The position numbers and the translations under genes are program-made. A stretch of 8,140 bases of DNA from Candidatus Methanoperedens sp. (GTDB lineage: Archaea > Halobacteriota > Methanosarcinia > Methanosarcinales > Methanoperedenaceae), in the NCBI GenBank assembly GCA_028679855.1, contig JAJRAP010000126.1, positions 1 through 8,140 on the forward strand, given 5' to 3'. The notes under the pieces are model-generated. The model was not told where the DNA came from. It saw only the letters and a program-made list of their open reading frames with translations, and did not search any database. Shown one piece after another: positions 1-5,608 of this stretch; position 1 is the first letter of the stretch; each line of letters opens with the position of its first letter.

Positions 1-87
1 AATGTTCAATTCATTATCACTGCTATCGTTGTTAACGTGAAGAGACTTACAAATGTCATTGATAGCGTATGCTACCTAAAAACGTGA
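1..87 (+). CDS. C-terminal fragment of a probable IS transposase (cut by left window edge)
   Basis: Reading frame 1 is open from the first base to tandem TGA TGA stops at 85-90 and encodes 28 residues. The run FIITAIVVNVKRL resembles the C-terminal helix of DDE transposases of the IS1182/IS5-like groups, which typically end in a phrase such as LLTATVQNLKRL. Only this tail is visible, so no catalytic residue can be checked and the family assignment rests on one short motif. What follows supports the call: AT-rich non-coding DNA with a hairpin, then an abrupt junction into a truncated transporter gene. The fragment could instead be a decayed copy; its upstream part lies outside the window. Confidence 0.6.
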   Translation, partial: NVQFIITAIVVNVKRLTNVIDSVCYLKT

Positions 88-137
88 TGAAAAGGGAGGA
101 AAATTCTGGAATATTGAGGAAAATAATGGGCTAATAG

Positions 138-179
138 GGATTTTTTGGTGAAAAAAATCATATTTTTTCTGAAAAATCC
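138..179. repeat. Imperfect long palindrome (hairpin) in the IS end region
   Basis: GGATTTTT at 138-145 is perfectly complementary to AAAAATCC at 172-179. Inside these arms GAAAAAA at 150-156 pairs with TTTTTTC at 163-169 around a 6-base loop. The whole forms a 42-base nested stem with one small internal mismatch region. In RNA it would fold on either strand. A position just after a transposase gene fits a terminator or a device that blocks read-through into or out of the element; that role is inferred. Confidence 0.6.
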
Positions 180-406
180 TGGAATTCATGAAAAGACGGA
201 GGTATTTTGGATAAATTTAAGGGGTTATCCGACAATCTCAAAAGATGAATAAAAGCATCACCAAATAATCCACCAACAGCAAAGCTAACAAGAAAGAGCA
301 GTATCTTTTTTGGTATATTCTTGTTAAGAAAAAGGGTAAAGATTCCGATTAATGATATTGCGCTAACCAAAATAACGCTAATTATAGTATATATCCAAAC
401 TTGCAT
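158..406 (-). pseudogene. ZIP-family metal transporter, 3'-truncated N-terminal stump
   Basis: The frame opens at ATG 406. Residues 1-56 look like the N terminus of a ZIP (ZupT-like) metal permease: a first membrane helix at about 4-26, a lysine-containing loop, then a second helix ending in the family-like phrase FGDAFIHLL. A ZIP protein would normally continue with PE and six more helices, including the metal-binding HNxxD (TM4) and HExPHE (TM5) motifs. Here the reading switches after residue 56 to unrelated sequence and stops at residue 82. No continuation appears in the other minus-strand frames I read. The remnant lacks all metal-site residues, so transport is not expected. The break coincides with the presumed IS end. 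Its ATG lies 5 bases from the divergent arsR start. Confidence 0.7.
382..394 (+). promoter_or_regulatory. Candidate TATA box for arsR, nearly leaderless
   Basis: The stretch TTATAGTATATAT centres about 24 bases before the arsR ATG at 412. With usual archaeal spacing, transcription would start at or within a few bases of the ATG, consistent with a leaderless message and with the absence of a ribosome site. The box lies inside the first codons of the truncated ZIP gene, so the two divergent promoters overlap each other's coding sequence. Confidence 0.45.
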
Positions 407-411
407 GAATT

Positions 412-786
412 ATGAATAATCAATGTCGGTGTGAATCCAAAACAGCCGAAATCTGCTGCCCAGGTGATGAAAACCTTCGCAAAGAATGGCTTCTGGATCT
501 GGAAAAAGATCATAAGCCTTTAAGGTATGCCTCAAAAGAAATTGTCAAGAAATTAAAGCTTCTCTCAAATTCCCACCGCATTGAGATACTTTTGATGCTT
601 GAGCAGCGAGGGCACTGTATGGATGAGATTGCAAGAAAGCTTAAGGCTAAAAAGTCTGCTGTTTCATATCATCTAGGGCTTTTAAAAAAACACGGTATAA
701 TATGTAAAATAAAACGCTCTCGGTTTGCATTTTATTCACTTTCTCAAGAAGGGAAGAGAATGATTTCGATTTTTCGAAAACCATAG
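412..786 (+). CDS. arsR: ArsR/SmtB-family metal(loid)-responsive repressor
   Basis: This 124-residue protein has the ArsR-family winged helix: a lead helix with the phrase LKLLSNSHRIEILLML at about 48-63, a helix-turn-helix with recognition helix SAVSYHLGLLKKHGI at about 82-96, and a wing ending in FAFYSL at 105-110. Dimeric repressors of this family leave the promoter when metal binds cysteines. The canonical ELCVCD motif is reduced here to RGHCMDE, with a single cysteine (C69) and an aspartate near the second cysteine position. The protein also has C5, C7, C15 and C16 in an unusually cysteine-rich N-terminal extension, plus C98. CadC-type members combine N-terminal cysteines with the helix cysteines, so a related site is plausible. 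The neighbouring ACR3 gene suggests arsenite or antimonite as inducer, but cadmium or lead sensing cannot be excluded. Confidence 0.88.
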   Translation: MNNQCRCESKTAEICCPGDENLRKEWLLDLEKDHKPLRYASKEIVKKLKLLSNSHRIEILLMLEQRGHCMDEIARKLKAKKSAVSYHLGLLKKHGIICKIKRSRFAFYSLSQEGKRMISIFRKP

Positions 787-802
787 TTCAAATTTTTTTG
801 AA
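787..802. terminator. TTCAAA-N4-TTTGAA inverted repeat with T7 run after arsR
   Basis: Directly after the arsR stop lies TTCAAATTTTTTTGAA, a perfect 6-base inverted repeat with a 4-base centre and seven consecutive T. Archaeal transcripts commonly end at T runs, so this may end the arsR message. The dyad also sits about 35 bases upstream of the ACR3 TATA box and could be a protein-binding site. Sequence alone does not separate these roles. Confidence 0.4.
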
Positions 803-817
803 ATTCCTTGTAGGGTT

Positions 818-853
818 TTATTAACCGTATGCTCGTATAAAGAGTTAGAATAA
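818..853 (+). promoter_or_regulatory. ACR3 promoter: TATA box flanked by an imperfect dyad
   Basis: TATAAAGAG at 836-844 is a good archaeal TATA element and predicts a transcript start near 864, about 44 bases before the ACR3 start. The box is flanked by TTATTAAC at 818-825 and GTTAGAATAA at 844-853, which form an imperfect inverted repeat. CGTAT also occurs twice, at 825-829 and 834-838. ArsR repressors usually bind dyads overlapping the promoter, so this is the likely operator zone, but I see no perfect site. Confidence 0.45.
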
Positions 854-875
854 CAAATGGAAGGCAGGTATTAGA

Positions 876-911
876 ATGAAGAATGCAAACAACAGAAAGG
901 TGATTTCTTGA
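876..911 (+). CDS. Eleven-codon mini-ORF overlapping the ACR3 start
   Basis: ATG at 876 opens a frame encoding [11 protein letters not shown] that ends in TGA at 909-911. The stop overlaps the TTG start of ACR3 (908-910) in a TTGA arrangement, the classic geometry of translational coupling. AGGT at 866-869 could serve as a weak ribosome site. The ORF lies wholly inside the predicted ACR3 leader, and its codons for K8 and V9 contain the ACR3 ribosome site. A leader peptide that tunes ACR3 translation is possible; a chance frame of this length is also quite likely. Confidence 0.3.
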   Translation: MKNANNRKVIS

Positions 912-2032
912 AAGATACAACAGGTTGCGTTGGAGGAACAAATAAAGGAAGTCTTGGAATAATAAGCAAATACCTGACCCTCTGGATTCTTCTTGCCATG
1001 GCGGTCGGAATAATCCTTGGGGCTGTGTATCCGCAGGTAGCCGGAATATTAGATGCCGTTCAGATCGAACAGGTTTCCCTTCCCATTGCCATAGGTCTTA
1101 TCTGGATGATGTACCCGCCACTTGCCAGTGTAAAATACGAAGAACTCTACAAAATGAAGCAGCAGGGGAAAGCCCTGAGTGCCTCCATTGTCCAGAACTG
1201 GGTAATAGGACCTGTTCTCATGTTCGCTCTTGCCTGGATATTCCTTCCTGACCTTCCAGAGTACCGCATAGGTTTGATCCTGATCGGTCTTGCACGATGC
1301 ATCGCCATGGTGCTTGTCTGGAACCAGCTTGCTGGTGGGGATAATGAATTGTGCGCGGTTCTTGTCGCCATGAACTCTATCTTTCAGGTAGCGCTGTATT
1401 CGGTTCTCGCCTATGTTTTTATTACAGTATTATCAGCATGGATAGGCGGCGCAGGAGCAGGCGCTGTTGTGAATATATCAATATGGCAGGTCGCCAAGGC
1501 AGTATTCATTTACCTGGGAATTCCCTTTATCGCAGGTATAATAACACGGTCTGTTCTCGTGAAAAAGAGAGGAAAGGATTGGTATGACAGCGTGTTTATG
1601 AAAAAACTTGGTCCCACCGCTCTTATCGGACTGCTCTTTACTATTATCGTCATGTTCTCCTTAAAGGGAGAGTATATTGTGAAACTCCCCATGGATGTAT
1701 TGAGAATTGCAGTCCCGCTGCTTGCATATTTCATTATTATGTTCGGCGTTTCTTTTTTCATGTCGCACAGGCTTGGATTTTCCTATGACCAATCCACAAC
1801 CCTTGCATTCACAGCGGCAAGCAATAATTTTGAACTTGCGATCGCTGTGGCGGTTGCGGTGTTCGGTATAGGCTCAGCCGTGGCGTTCGCTGCCGTAGTG
1901 GGGCCGCTCATAGAAGTACCGGTGATGCTTGGACTTGTACATGTCGCGCGAAGGGTAAGTGTGATATGGTTCGATAAAAACGGTCTCCCGAAGCTGCAAA
2001 AAATTCGCAGAAATGAGAAACACGGTCTATAA
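908..2032 (+). CDS. acr3: ACR3-family arsenite efflux permease (TTG start)
   Basis: This 374-residue, strongly hydrophobic protein has the length and roughly ten membrane helices of ACR3 permeases of the bile acid/arsenite/riboflavin transporter superfamily. They export As(III), sometimes Sb(III), using the proton gradient across the cytoplasmic membrane. Diagnostic features are the conserved fourth-helix cysteine in [14 protein letters not shown] (C131), the sole thiol known to be needed for transport in studied members, and [11 protein letters not shown] at 301-311 with the conserved glutamate E309. The start is TTG at 908, supported by AGGTGAT at 898-904, a seven-base match to the archaeal anti-Shine-Dalgarno with AGG seven bases from the start. 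No ATG fits the family N terminus better. The gene follows arsR after 121 bases and has its own promoter, so control by the upstream repressor is expected. C7 in the N-terminal tail is not a known functional residue. Confidence 0.93.
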   Translation: MKDTTGCVGGTNKGSLGIISKYLTLWILLAMAVGIILGAVYPQVAGILDAVQIEQVSLPIAIGLIWMMYPPLASVKYEELYKMKQQGKALSASIVQNWVIGPVLMFALAWIFLPDLPEYRIGLILIGLARCIAMVLVWNQLAGGDNELCAVLVAMNSIFQVALYSVLAYVFITVLSAWIGGAGAGAVVNISIWQVAKAVFIYLGIPFIAGIITRSVLVKKRGKDWYDSVFMKKLGPTALIGLLFTIIVMFSLKGEYIVKLPMDVLRIAVPLLAYFIIMFGVSFFMSHRLGFSYDQSTTLAFTAASNNFELAIAVAVAVFGIGSAVAFAAVVGPLIEVPVMLGLVHVARRVSVIWFDKNGLPKLQKIRRNEKHGL

Positions 2033-2074
2033 GGAAGGCGCGGCCAACGAGCAAATCGCAGAAGCCATAGACCC

Positions 2075-2164
2075 ATGGAAACAGCTTGGCGCCCATATAT
2101 GTTCGCCGCACCATTCTTTGAGATGGGGAAATTCTTTCTTAAGGCAGTCTGGCAAGCGGTGTGA
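2075..2164 (+). other. Possible remnant of a small or truncated membrane protein
   Basis: Between the ACR3 stop and the mch terminator lie 169 bases. In the same frame as ACR3, ATG 2075 opens 29 codons with a hydrophobic, aromatic-rich second half (PFFEMGKFFLKAVWQAV) before TGA at 2162-2164. It could be the N terminus of a lost permease that once followed ACR3, since arsenic clusters often carry a second permease, or it may be random sequence. There is no clear ribosome site and I do not recognise a family. A second long frame from 2013 overlaps mch antisense and is judged a shadow. Confidence 0.15.
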
Positions 2165-2180
2165 AAGTATTCATCCGCCC

Positions 2181-2213
2181 AAAAACAACGAAAGCGGGCT
2201 TTTATATCCCGCT
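2181..2213 (-). terminator. Hairpin terminator overlapping the mch stop codon
   Basis: AGCGGG at 2193-2198 and CCCGCT at 2208-2213 form a perfect 6-base stem with a 9-base loop. The mch TAA stop (2204-2202) lies in the loop. On the minus strand the stem is followed by TTTCGTTGTTTTT at 2192-2180, a stem plus T-rich tract as in an intrinsic terminator. The last four codons of mch therefore double as one arm of the hairpin. Confidence 0.55.
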
Positions 2214-3152
2214 AATTCCATAAGATTCCATTATAACTTCCCCGTTCAGGTGGCCTGTGCGATAGGTCTTTCCTGTCTCAAGGTCGTTCACAGTAATCTC
2301 AGCAGGCGCGAAGACATTAGCGTCTATCTTGAAGAAATCGTATCCTGCGTCCTTGAATGTCTTGTAGAATGGCTTTCCGTAGTCTTTTGATGTTGAGGAG
2401 GGGACACTCTTGAATTTCTCTTCGTCCATTCCCCTGACTGTCAGAAATACGGAACCGTAATATATCACGCTGTCGTTGGTGCTTCCCATAGCTTTCAGGT
2501 CATCCTTGACAACTGGAGCAATTGGCGCACACCCTGTACCACTGACAATTTTGGTTGTGTCATATCCCAGTTCGTTAAGCTTGAATATTGCAGTCTCGAC
2601 CACACGTCCTGAGACCTGCAGCGAGCCCACCATGCTCGCTGTGGGAGCCACAAGAGCTATAACATTCGAAGCATCAACATGGGACGCCTCTGCGATAGCT
2701 TCTATGACCTTCTCGTCAGGCAACTGGTTCGATTCAAGGGCTATGACCGCATAGTCGTAATCGTCTTCATATTTGATTCGCTCATATGTCTTTTTGGGCT
2801 TGAGAGCAAGCGCCCTTGCAGGACCTGAACCCATAGCGAAATACTTGTCTACACTGACCCTCCATCCTGCTTTCTGTGCGCCAAGGCATGATATCGCAGG
2901 ATGGTCTGTGGTAATATCAACGAACGCAAGTGGAATTTCATTTACTTTATGAACGGATATCGAACTTGTGCCAAATCCTCCCATACAAATGTCAGTGAAC
3001 ATCAACCCTGCTTCGTACCCCCCATCCACGTTTACCCCGCAATCTATGACTTTGCTGCCGTTTTTCAATTCTATTGTTTTAACTTTCAGTTCCTCTGACC
3101 AATCCATCATTTCTTCTGCGATTTCCATTCCCTTTTCGTTGACGCTTAACAA
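2202..3152 (-). CDS. mch: N5,N10-methenyltetrahydromethanopterin cyclohydrolase (TTG start)
   Basis: Mch interconverts methenyl-H4MPT plus water and N5-formyl-H4MPT in the cytoplasmic C1 pathway of methanogens and anaerobic methane oxidisers. The protein matches the family throughout: an N terminus of type [21 protein letters not shown], the phrase [20 protein letters not shown], and the active-site region [18 protein letters not shown]. The frame is open to an ATG at 3191, but I place the start at TTG 3152, giving 316 residues, close to the usual length. Support: GGTGAT at 3162-3157 is a well-placed ribosome site; family members begin near this point; the upstream ATG has no ribosome site and lies inside the TATA box; and with this start the catalytic Arg and Glu fall at 183 and 186, the numbering I recall for characterised Mch. 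It diverges from thyA and appears monocistronic, with its own terminator. Confidence 0.95.
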   Translation of the reverse strand: MLSVNEKGMEIAEEMMDWSEELKVKTIELKNGSKVIDCGVNVDGGYEAGLMFTDICMGGFGTSSISVHKVNEIPLAFVDITTDHPAISCLGAQKAGWRVSVDKYFAMGSGPARALALKPKKTYERIKYEDDYDYAVIALESNQLPDEKVIEAIAEASHVDASNVIALVAPTASMVGSLQVSGRVVETAIFKLNELGYDTTKIVSGTGCAPIAPVVKDDLKAMGSTNDSVIYYGSVFLTVRGMDEEKFKSVPSSTSKDYGKPFYKTFKDAGYDFFKIDANVFAPAEITVNDLETGKTYRTGHLNGEVIMESYGISGI

Positions 3153-3188
3153 ATGAATCACCACGCAAAATATAGTAGGCTTATTGGA

Positions 3189-3196
3189 CATATAAG
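3189..3196 (-). promoter_or_regulatory. TATA box of mch
   Basis: On the minus strand CTTATATG at 3196-3189, preceded by the purine-rich CAAAAAC, matches an archaeal TATA element. Its centre predicts a transcript start near 3166, leaving about 14 leader bases that include the GGTGAT ribosome site before TTG 3152. The box contains the upstream in-frame ATG, which would then not be transcribed. Confidence 0.55.
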
Positions 3197-3205
3197 GTTT
3201 TTGAA

Positions 3206-3213
3206 TTTATCTC
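3206..3213 (+). promoter_or_regulatory. Weak candidate TATA box of thyA
   Basis: TTTATCTC is a degenerate TATA-like element. Usual spacing puts the transcript start near 3235, which would leave a leader of about 40 bases with the AAGGAG site before the thyA start at 3275 and would exclude the upstream ATG at 3233. The match is weak. Confidence 0.25.
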
Positions 3214-3274
3214 ATAGTTAATCTTTAATCCTATGCCCAAGAATAGTGATAATGCAATCGAAGGAGCAGCGGTC

Positions 3275-3964
3275 ATGAAATACCCCCCCACCAATCTCAT
3301 TCAGGCTGTCGGTCTTGCAGACGCATGGGCGCAGGCAGTGAATTTTGTGATGAAAAACGGCATGGTAATAAAGACAGAATATGGCCCCCTGTCAAGGGAC
3401 ATATGTTCTGTTATCGAGATACGTGAACCATACACAGAGCCCATGCTTCATCCCCGGTTCCCCACAAAGGAGCTACATGTGAAGGAATACCTGAAGCAGT
3501 GGGAGAGGGATTATGACTGGAAAAAACAGGGTTTTGAGTATAATTACATGGACAGGCTCATCAATTACCCCTCACGTGGAACGGATGTAGACCAGTTGAA
3601 AGCTATACGCGACCTACTGCCTCAGGGTGTGTCGCGCCGCCGCCAGGCGATTACATGGATCCCTGAACGCGACCTGTTCGTAAAGGAAGACCAGCCCTGC
3701 CTCCAGAGGCTATGGGTAAGAGCGCTGGGAGATGGAAATGCAGAGATGCACTGCATGTGGCGCTCGCGCGATCTGTTCGCAGCGTGGAACAGCAACATGG
3801 TGGGACTTCTCACGATGATTAAGCACGAAGTGCTTGAGCCGAACAAACTCACGCTTGTCAAGGTGGTGGACTTCTGCAATTCGCTGCATATCTATGAAGC
3901 TGACTGGGAGGCTGCCTCGGTGGTGAAGCCGCTGCCGAAGAGCCCGCAGATGATGTGTTATTAG
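3275..3964 (+). CDS. thyA: Archaeal-type thymidylate synthase (ThyA family)
   Basis: This enzyme methylates dUMP to dTMP. In methanogens and relatives the C1 donor is thought to be methylene-H4MPT or a similar pterin rather than folate. Seen in the 229-residue protein: RRRQAITW at about 121-128 with the phosphate-binding arginines; the nucleophile cysteine in DQPCLQRLW (C142); MWRSRDLFAAWNSN at 161-174, matching the RSxD...N block that binds dUMP; and SLHIYEADW at about 203-212, matching the HIY motif. It is shorter than bacterial ThyA (about 264), as usual for the archaeal TysY group. The frame extends to an ATG at 3233, but I start at 3275 because AAGGAG lies at 3261-3266 and the 14 extra residues look non-conserved. 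It diverges from mch, which acts on the same cofactor family, and converges on ahbC 19 bases away. Confidence 0.9.
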   Translation: MKYPPTNLIQAVGLADAWAQAVNFVMKNGMVIKTEYGPLSRDICSVIEIREPYTEPMLHPRFPTKELHVKEYLKQWERDYDWKKQGFEYNYMDRLINYPSRGTDVDQLKAIRDLLPQGVSRRRQAITWIPERDLFVKEDQPCLQRLWVRALGDGNAEMHCMWRSRDLFAAWNSNMVGLLTMIKHEVLEPNKLTLVKVVDFCNSLHIYEADWEAASVVKPLPKSPQMMCY

Positions 3965-3983
3965 GTTCAGGTGAATAAAATAA

Positions 3984-5186
3984 CTACTTCTTCTCGTCGT
4001 ACCCTATCTCTTCTTTTGTCAGGTAACATGCAGGGTCATCGGCCCAGACATTGCTGTATATTGCTTCTGCACGCACACGGAAGTTGCCATTGCAGATATC
4101 GAACCACTTGCATCTCGCGCACCTGTCGGCATTGGCTTTTATGAGAGCTTTGCGGTTTTTAAGTCCCTTCATAAGCTCATTGCTCGTGTCTGTCCAGATC
4201 TCGCTGAATTTCCTTTCTTTCACGTTGCCGAAGGAGTAGTGCCTCCAGAACTGGTCTGCATGAACTGAGCCGTCCCAGGAAACGCAGGCTATGCCGATGC
4301 CCGTGGAATTCCCCTGATTCATCTGGAGAAGCTCGAACACGTCCTTTGCGCGCTCAGGGTCTTCCTTCAGCAGGCGGAAATAAACATAAGGTCCATCGCA
4401 GTGGTTGTCCACAGTGAGAACTTCCATCGGGAAACCTCTCTCATGCATCGCTTTTGTCCTGTCCATGATAAGGTCAAGCGTCTTCCTGCTTTCTTCGTGT
4501 GTGAGGTCTTCATCTACTAGTTTTGACCCGCGTCCTGCGTAAACAAGGTGGTAGAAGCATACTCGCGGTATCTTCTCTTTTTCAAGAAGATCAAATATGG
4601 CAGGGATGTCCTTGACGTTCTTTTTGTTTATAGTGAAGCGCAAGCCCACTTTTATTCCTTCTTCACGGCAGTTGCGCATGCCCTGAAGTGCCAGGTCAAA
4701 GGCGCCTTTGAAACCCCGGAATTTATCGTTGGTCTCTCTCATGCCGTCAAGGGAAACGCCCACATAGGACAGACCGATCTCTTTTAGCACTTTTGCCATC
4801 TTCTTATCTATAAGAGTCCCATTTGTTGATATTACAGCACGCATACCTTTTGATCTTGCGTACAGCGCAAGCTCTGGAAGATCGGGGCGCATGAGGGGCT
4901 CTCCACCTGAAAATAATATTACAGGTGCGCCGAACTGCACAAGGTCATCTATAAGTTCTTTTCCCTGCTTCGTTGTCAGTTCGTTCGTGTACTCAATGTC
5001 CTTTGATTGGGCATAGCAATGGACGCATTTAAGGTTGCAGCGCCTGCCCATGTTCCATACAACGACCGGTTTTTTATCCTTTGAGAACTGAAGCAGATGC
5101 GAAGGGAGTTTACCCGACTCGCGTCCGTACCTGAGAGCATCAGAGGGCTCAACAGTCCCGCAGTAAAGTTTTGAAATACCTATCAT
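3984..5186 (-). CDS. ahbC: Radical SAM 12,18-didecarboxysiroheme deacetylase, heme biosynthesis
   Basis: AhbC removes the two acetate side chains of 12,18-didecarboxysiroheme to give Fe-coproporphyrin III, the penultimate step of the siroheme-dependent heme route in archaea and sulfate reducers. The 400-residue protein has the radical SAM motif CNLKCVHC (C50, C54, C57), GGEP at 94-97, and SLDG at 145-148. Its SPASM-like C-terminal region carries C301, C356, C359, C365 and C387 in the pattern CxxC-N5-C, likely ligands of an auxiliary Fe-S cluster. The N terminus MIGISKLYCGTVEPSDALRYG and the ending DICNGNFRVRAEA...DDPACYL are what I associate with AhbC. NirJ1-like heme d1 proteins are closely related, and AhbD is the next most likely alternative. 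The start ATG follows AAAAGGGG. It is second in an operon with the HesB-like gene, 11 bases apart, and heme supply fits a cytochrome-using archaeon. Confidence 0.82.
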   Translation of the reverse strand: MIGISKLYCGTVEPSDALRYGRESGKLPSHLLQFSKDKKPVVVWNMGRRCNLKCVHCYAQSKDIEYTNELTTKQGKELIDDLVQFGAPVILFSGGEPLMRPDLPELALYARSKGMRAVISTNGTLIDKKMAKVLKEIGLSYVGVSLDGMRETNDKFRGFKGAFDLALQGMRNCREEGIKVGLRFTINKKNVKDIPAIFDLLEKEKIPRVCFYHLVYAGRGSKLVDEDLTHEESRKTLDLIMDRTKAMHERGFPMEVLTVDNHCDGPYVYFRLLKEDPERAKDVFELLQMNQGNSTGIGIACVSWDGSVHADQFWRHYSFGNVKERKFSEIWTDTSNELMKGLKNRKALIKANADRCARCKWFDICNGNFRVRAEAIYSNVWADDPACYLTKEEIGYDEKK

Positions 5187-5197
5187 TTTTTCCCCTT

Positions 5198-5467
5198 TTA
5201 TTCAAATTCTATAAGCAATCCTTTGTGTTCATCGAATTTTATCCATATTGAGCCAGTGTTTTGCACGATTTCTTTCTCTATGTGAACAGCAATGCCGCCC
5301 TGCCAAAACGTAACATCGCCGCTAAGCGCTTTTTTTACCGGGGTGAGCTCAAACTGCTTGCAGCACCCGCCCCCGCTTGTGAATATCCTCATTGCGGAAG
5401 CTTTTTTGCTTTCAATAGCTTTCTTCATGAACTCGACAGCTCTATCGTCTATAAAAAGATTGTTCAT
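5198..5467 (-). CDS. HesB/IscA-like small protein without the C-terminal CxC
   Basis: This 89-residue protein has the compact beta-rich layout of HesB/IscA (A-type Fe-S carrier) proteins: an N-terminal helix, the strand MRIFTSGGGCC corresponding to the RI.V.GGGC strand with C35 and C36, and a last portion IWIKFDEHKGLLIEF resembling the IDY..G..GAGF segment. The chain ends there, so the CGC/CxC pair that supplies the other cluster ligands in true IscA is absent; a vicinal CC replaces the usual single first cysteine. It may bind iron, a cluster or a heme precursor in a different way, or be only structurally related. It is first in a two-gene unit with ahbC, suggesting a role in supplying or maturing that radical SAM enzyme or handling its porphyrin. 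That role is inferred from position. No strong ribosome site precedes the ATG. Confidence 0.65.
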   Translation of the reverse strand: MNNLFIDDRAVEFMKKAIESKKASAMRIFTSGGGCCKQFELTPVKKALSGDVTFWQGGIAVHIEKEIVQNTGSIWIKFDEHKGLLIEFE

Positions 5468-5500
5468 TTTGTCTCAGATGTGCTCATATTAATGCTTTCA

Positions 5501-5508
5501 TAGATAAA
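5501..5508 (-). promoter_or_regulatory. Candidate TATA box of the hesB-like/ahbC operon
   Basis: On the minus strand TTTATCTA at 5508-5501 predicts a transcript start near 5479, about 12 bases before the ATG of the HesB-like gene. Read on the plus strand, the same stretch (AGATAAAA) could also serve the divergent gene, so the assignment is tentative. Confidence 0.35.
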
Positions 5509-5515
5509 ACATTCA

Positions 5516-5525
5516 TGTCATGACA
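5516..5525. promoter_or_regulatory. Perfect 10-base palindrome TGTCATGACA between divergent operons
   Basis: TGTCATGACA is its own reverse complement. It sits about 20 bases upstream of the TATA box of the marker 2 gene and just upstream of the candidate TATA box of the hesB-like/ahbC operon, where one bound regulator could reach both promoters. A 10-base palindrome can arise by chance, so function rests on its position. Confidence 0.35.
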
Positions 5526-5545
5526 ATGTTGTATCCCGAAATGAC

Positions 5546-5552
5546 TATAAAG
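5546..5552 (+). promoter_or_regulatory. TATA box of the methanogenesis marker 2 gene
   Basis: TATAAAG within ACTATAAAGG is a good archaeal TATA element. It predicts a transcript start near 5574, which would exclude the long-frame ATG at 5555 and favour the homology-supported ATG at 5609 with a leader of about 35 bases. Confidence 0.5.
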
Positions 5553-5576
5553 GTATGAATAGATTAGAGGAGTTTA

Positions 5577-5603
5577 ATGATAAAAGCAATAGAAATGGTC
5601 TGA
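5577..5603 (+). CDS. Eight-codon mini-ORF just before the marker 2 start
   Basis: ATG at 5577 opens a frame encoding MIKAIEMV and stops at TGA 5601-5603, five bases before ATG 5609. It has a better ribosome site (AGAGGAG at 5566-5572) than the downstream gene, unless transcription begins at about 5574, in which case it would be nearly leaderless. Reinitiation from this ORF could explain how ATG 5609 is translated without a clear site of its own. Chance occurrence is possible. Confidence 0.25.
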   Translation: MIKAIEMV

Positions 5604-5608
5604 GTACC

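Larger units (their letters stand above)
1..240 (+). mobile_element. Right end of an insertion sequence (left end outside window)
   Basis: The transposase tail ends at 87 and is followed by about 150 bases of AT-rich DNA without a convincing gene. Similarity to a ZIP transporter, read on the minus strand, stops abruptly at about 238/239. Read inward from that junction, the minus strand begins AGATTGTCGGATAACCCC, which has the look of a terminal inverted repeat. The boundary is an estimate: it is placed where ZIP-like sequence ends, because the other terminus and any target duplication are not in the window. The IS family is inferred only from the transposase tail. Confidence 0.5.

Noticed and set aside
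744..941. 65-codon minus-strand frame across the arsR-ACR3 spacer
   Set aside because: It overlaps the end of arsR, the promoter and the ACR3 start, and its translation has no recognisable pattern.
1783..2114. Two overlapping minus-strand frames antisense to ACR3
   Set aside because: Composition is that of a reversed membrane-protein gene; ACR3 motifs on the plus strand explain the open frames.
2013..2390. 125-codon plus-strand frame between ACR3 and mch
   Set aside because: Its second half is antisense to the well-supported mch coding sequence and overlaps the ACR3 end; no family likeness, no good ribosome site.
3965..3983. TTCAGGTGAA near-palindrome between convergent thyA and ahbC
   Set aside because: Arms are only four bases; too short to call a terminator or operator.
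4548..4787. 79-codon plus-strand frame inside ahbC
   Set aside because: Antisense to the radical SAM domain of ahbC; no independent start signal.
5261..5503. Plus-strand frames opposite the HesB-like gene
   Set aside because: Antisense shadows of a gene whose GGGCC motif and operon position are more convincing.
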